Shown one piece after another: positions 8,313 to 10,280 of a stretch of DNA of 10,280 nucleotides (positions are counted from its first letter, which is position 1; each line of letters starts with the position of its first letter). The notes below the pieces were generated by a model, which did no database searches, was not told where the DNA came from, and worked only from the letters and a program-made list of their open reading frames with translations. The stretch spans positions 1 to 10,280 of the forward strand of contig JAOXYC010244789.1 of NCBI GenBank assembly GCA_028565715.1, written 5' to 3'. This DNA comes from Phoronis pallida. Its lineage: Eukaryota; Phoronida; Phoronidae. The position numbers and the translations under genes were made by a program.

Positions 8313-10280
8313 GTAAATGTATTGGATTAAAACGTGTGTCTGTTATTCCGAGAACGCATTTAATTGATACAATTTGCATATACATATTGTCATTTTGCTC
8401 ATGTGGCGGCTCAAAACTATCTTTATTATTACCTATTAGCTATTCAAAACAATCAAGGAATTTATGGATTTAATGCGAAAAAAGACTTTGCGTCTTTAAA
8501 TAAAATTTTGTGATTTTTTGCACGATAACCATGACATGTTGACTTGATTCATATACATTGAATATTTTAGAACCTGTTGCTATGACACCCACCAAGTCTA
8601 CTCATCTTCCTCAGACTGTTCAGACCTCACCTGCTAGCAAAGGTAAGAGTTTATTGATTTTTATTGTTTTGTACATTCAGCCTACTTTCCATTAATTTCT
8701 CTTTGTCGCGCTCTTATGTGATTGATACTTGGGGTTGCCTTTATTCAGGATATTCCTTTGATCTTTGAATGTTGAAACTGATACTATTCTAAAAAAAATG
8801 ATTATGAATTATTGTCCCAAATCTTCTTGTTTGAGAACTGTATACATGCTTCAATTTCAAATGAAAAATATTGAGATTTGCAAGGAATTAAAATATCAAT
8901 GCTTTGTTGATGTTTTGAATTGTCACAAATTTGTATAAAATATCCATTGAAATCTTGATGCGGAAATTATTTTAAAAGGCCCAGATTTTGTTCACAGTTC
9001 ATTTGTTTTATTTTTATCTCGTATTGTAAGAATCATGGACTAGGAGAGGATTGTGATAAAGTGATGGAACTGTGAAAAAGCTTCATTTCTGGATCATTGA
9101 GGCAATTCTGCCAAAATAATGTTAAGTATTTGAACATTTTATAGTATAGACAGAAACATTCGGAGCGGATCTGTTCCGAATTTTTCTGTCTTTTCAATAT
9201 TTATCACTTTTGGCCATACATTTATTTGTATTAACATTTTATAGGTATGACTGCAGTTGTTACCGGGTTTGGTTTCCCATCACGACTCTTGGTGAAGACA
9301 GACAGTGACAATCCAGTATTTCAATCCCATTCACTCACCTCGGTACCACTATCACGTCTGAAACACGATCCTCATTCCACTACAGGTACATGTTCAAAGG
9401 ATTTAAAACTAAATAATTTAAACGAATACATCGCTACTTACGAATATGTAAAATTATCAATTATTGAAATATACAACGTTTTCATCCGTTTCGTTTACAC
9501 AGTTTGACCAATTTTTGTTGCCAATTGGTGTTACTTTCTTCATTATTTATCGAAAACACAAAGTTAATACGATACATTTGATCTCAGTTATCTTGCCGCC
9601 CTATGATAAGATATTTCATCAAGTAACATAGGCCGCCTAATATAGATATTTCCAGAAGAAGTGAAGGTAGTTATTCGTTCAGATGAATGTAAGGATGCAA
9701 TTTGTAACAAAAATTCCAACGCAATTTACCTCATTCAATAGTTGATAAATTCCCATCCGGAAGTAGCGATAATCCCTTTATTCAGATAGCAGAATGTATT
9801 CAGTTGTGTTATTAGCATCCATCATCTTTGTTATATGTAGCTCTAAAAATATGCCAGTAGATACAAAACAGGCCAAATGTCAAGCTTTACATAGCATGTT
9901 GCGTTACTGTGCATAAATGTGGCTTATGGGCCTTCAAACACTGCTCATGGTCACAAATACAGGGTGACGGTCGCTTAAACACAAAATCACTTGATATATA
10001 CAGCTTACTGGCCATCCAACACGGTGCACTGTAAGCCATGTTTTGAGGCCTGTAAGTCTGGTTTTGAGTATGTTAGTGTGCCTGTAAGCCGTTTTTATGT
10101 GACCATTGCTGTGTATTTGCGACTGTTAACCGTGTAATATGTAAGGCTTGAAAAGTGAATTGTAGCATACCTCAGTACAATTGCTAACTTGTCTTAATAC
10201 TCATTTTGCAGGTGTGAAAAATCAAACCATTGTGAATCCATTGTTCAGCTATCCAAACTACAGAATTCAACAGAAGCAGC
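6395..10280 (+). CDS. Large Ser/Thr/Asn-rich protein, nuclear cofactor-like, C-terminus outside window
   Basis: Coding exons are 6395-8312, 8571-8642, 9245-9385 and 10212 to the window end, joined in one frame through three phase-1 introns (about 733 residues seen). The ATG at 6395 lies five bases after an intron acceptor and has a strong context (AAAATGG). The N-terminus is a short helix-like motif, MADFNPLDLLAAAAELQQ. Most of the rest is low complexity, rich in Ser, Thr, Asn and Val. Two more ordered-looking islands stand out: KVYLNPTTGQRFHVLNVQ (136-153) and residues 262-300 (PPYMMIRLPAGLSPDVRAA, then LKSLIPSALLAKGFKV). A 27-residue tandem repeat lies at about 573-623. No zinc finger, homeodomain, signal peptide or membrane segment is seen. 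The composition resembles disordered parts of transcription or chromatin cofactors. That is inference, and I do not recognise the gene. A DNA-binding or catalytic domain could lie beyond the right edge. Confidence 0.8.
8111..8263 (+). repeat. In-frame tandem duplication of about 27 codons
   Basis: Copy 1 (8111-8191) encodes ETIKPTVGISPKSALPVANG plus TNTKFVH. Copy 2 (from 8192) encodes ETIKSAVSVSPTSVIQVSNG plus TNLHL. The two agree at ETIK, V, SP, S, V, NGTN. The DNA has diverged clearly, so the duplication is not recent. Confidence 0.6.
8313..8570 (+). other. Plus gene intron 2, with possible intronic polyadenylation
   Basis: A 258-base intron with the donor GTAAAT and a weak acceptor (TTGAATATTTTAG). 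Reading through gives 53 extra residues and a TAA at 8471-8473. AATAAA follows at 8499-8504 with a GU-rich stretch after it. Retention with polyadenylation would yield a 692-residue form lacking the C-terminal part. Confidence 0.6.
8499..8504 (+). terminator. Candidate intronic poly(A) signal AATAAA
   Basis: A canonical hexamer 26 bases after the readthrough stop, followed by ATTTTGTGATTTTTTGCACG, a good GU/U-rich downstream element. A small hairpin (AAAGAC / GTCTTT, about 8481-8497) lies just upstream. Confidence 0.4.
8571..8642 (+). CDS. Plus gene coding exon 3 (72 bases)
   Basis: Counting the leader exon as exon 1. It encodes EPVAMTPTKSTHLPQTVQTS then PASK, continuing the Ser/Thr/Pro-rich style. 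The acceptor ATTTTAG is weak and the donor AAAG|GTAAGA is strong. It is phase 1 at both ends, so it can be skipped in frame. The agreement of frame with both neighbours supports it. Confidence 0.75.
8643..9244 (+). other. Plus gene intron 3
   Basis: A 602-base AT-rich intron without recognisable exons. Its 3' end holds a 12-base direct repeat (9133-9144 and 9233-9244) around a 16-bp hairpin (9149-9190). Otherwise nothing is seen in it. Confidence 0.7.
9149..9190. repeat. 16-bp hairpin near the intron 3 acceptor
   Basis: GACAGAAACATTCGGA (9149-9164) pairs with TCCGAATTTTTCTGTC (9175-9190) with one mismatch, around a 10-base loop. It lies between two exact copies of AACATTTTATAG spaced 100 bases apart. 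The downstream copy is the splice acceptor of the next exon. Confidence 0.6.
9245..9385 (+). CDS. Plus gene coding exon 4 (141 bases)
   Basis: It encodes G-MTAVVTGFGFPSRLLVKTD, then SDNPVFQSHSLTSVPLSRLK and HDPHSTT. The acceptor is AACATTTTATAG and the donor ACAG|GTACAT. It is phase 1 at both ends. The segment is less repetitive and more hydrophobic than the large exon, so it may be part of an ordered or conserved region. Confidence 0.75.
9386..10211 (+). other. Plus gene intron 4
   Basis: An 826-base intron from the donor GTACAT to the acceptor CATTTTGCAG. It has degenerate CTGTAAGYC-type repeats near 10029-10134. No exon or RNA gene was recognised. Confidence 0.7.
10029..10134 (+). repeat. 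Degenerate short tandem-like repeats
   Basis: CTGTAAGCCATGTTTTGAG (10029-10047), CTGTAAGTCTGGTTTTGAG (10050-10068), CTGTAAGCCGTTTTTATGT (10082-10100) and a weaker CTGTTAACCGTG (10123-10134). Spacing is uneven (21, 32 and 41 bases). Confidence 0.45.
10212..10280 (+). CDS. Plus gene coding exon 5, cut by window end
   Basis: After TTTTGCAG the phase-1 frame reads GVKNQTIVNPLFSYPNYRIQ then QKQ, and is open to the last base. It looks like an ordered coding segment. The donor and the rest of the protein lie beyond the window. Confidence 0.75.

Noticed and set aside
7183-8385. Three minus-strand ORFs (80, 107 and 209 codons)
   Set aside because: They lie antisense to the large low-complexity exon and are shadows of its codon pattern, without splice or start support.
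8313-8473. The last 53 codons of the 692-codon open frame as normal coding sequence
   Set aside because: A strong donor at 8313 and three downstream exons that fit only with splicing show this is intron. It is kept only as a possible alternative isoform.
9133-9144. Upstream AACATTTTATAG as the real acceptor of exon 4
   Set aside because: Splicing there gives an immediate in-frame stop, while the downstream copy gives an open frame into the next exon.
1-10280. CRISPR array, prokaryotic operon, tRNA or rRNA genes, phage or retroviral ORFs
   Set aside because: No regular direct repeats with spacers, no RNA gene signatures and no polymerase, integrase or capsid-like reading frames were seen on either strand.

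Overview
This is a eukaryotic, almost certainly metazoan, nuclear genomic window. It is AT-rich, its coding exons are interrupted by GT-AG introns of about 230-940 bases with consensus splice sites, and there are no bacterial-style operons or ribosome binding sites. Compact introns, a moderately AT-rich background and recurring AGGCCTA words (for example near 3400 and 7107) would fit a marine invertebrate such as an echinoderm or hemichordate, but that is only an impression.

Two protein-coding genes lie head to head. On the minus strand, six coding exons (3816-3629, 3356-3309, 3077-2921, 2402-2100, 1637-1557, 1296-1177) join in frame into a protein of about 298 residues. Its start is fixed by an in-frame upstream stop, and a possible 5' leader exon ends at 4320. 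I do not recognise the protein. On the plus strand, a CpG-rich promoter and leader exon (about 5340-5452) is followed by a 937-base intron and a very large first coding exon (6395-8312). Three further exons follow (8571-8642, 9245-9385, and 10212 running off the right edge). This encodes a long, Ser/Thr/Asn/Val-rich, low-complexity protein that resembles the disordered part of a nuclear transcription or chromatin cofactor. The family is not recognised, and the C-terminal part lies outside the window.

The interval between the genes (about 4391-5340) and the two promoters hold good matches to known motifs: a DR5 retinoic-acid-type element, two MiT/TFE-type E-boxes, and an ETS site. The introns carry several small structured elements: a 174-bp element with 21-bp terminal inverted repeats, a 101-bp element with perfect 13-bp inverted repeats, an 84-base foldback, and a hairpin segment flanked by a 12-bp duplication that includes a splice acceptor. 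Intron 2 of the plus gene has a readthrough stop followed 26 bases later by AATAAA and a GU-rich stretch, which would permit a truncated isoform.

No RNA genes, CRISPR arrays, long transposon ORFs or viral genes were found. The region looks mostly ordinary. The two unrecognised proteins and the small structured elements are the points worth a second look.
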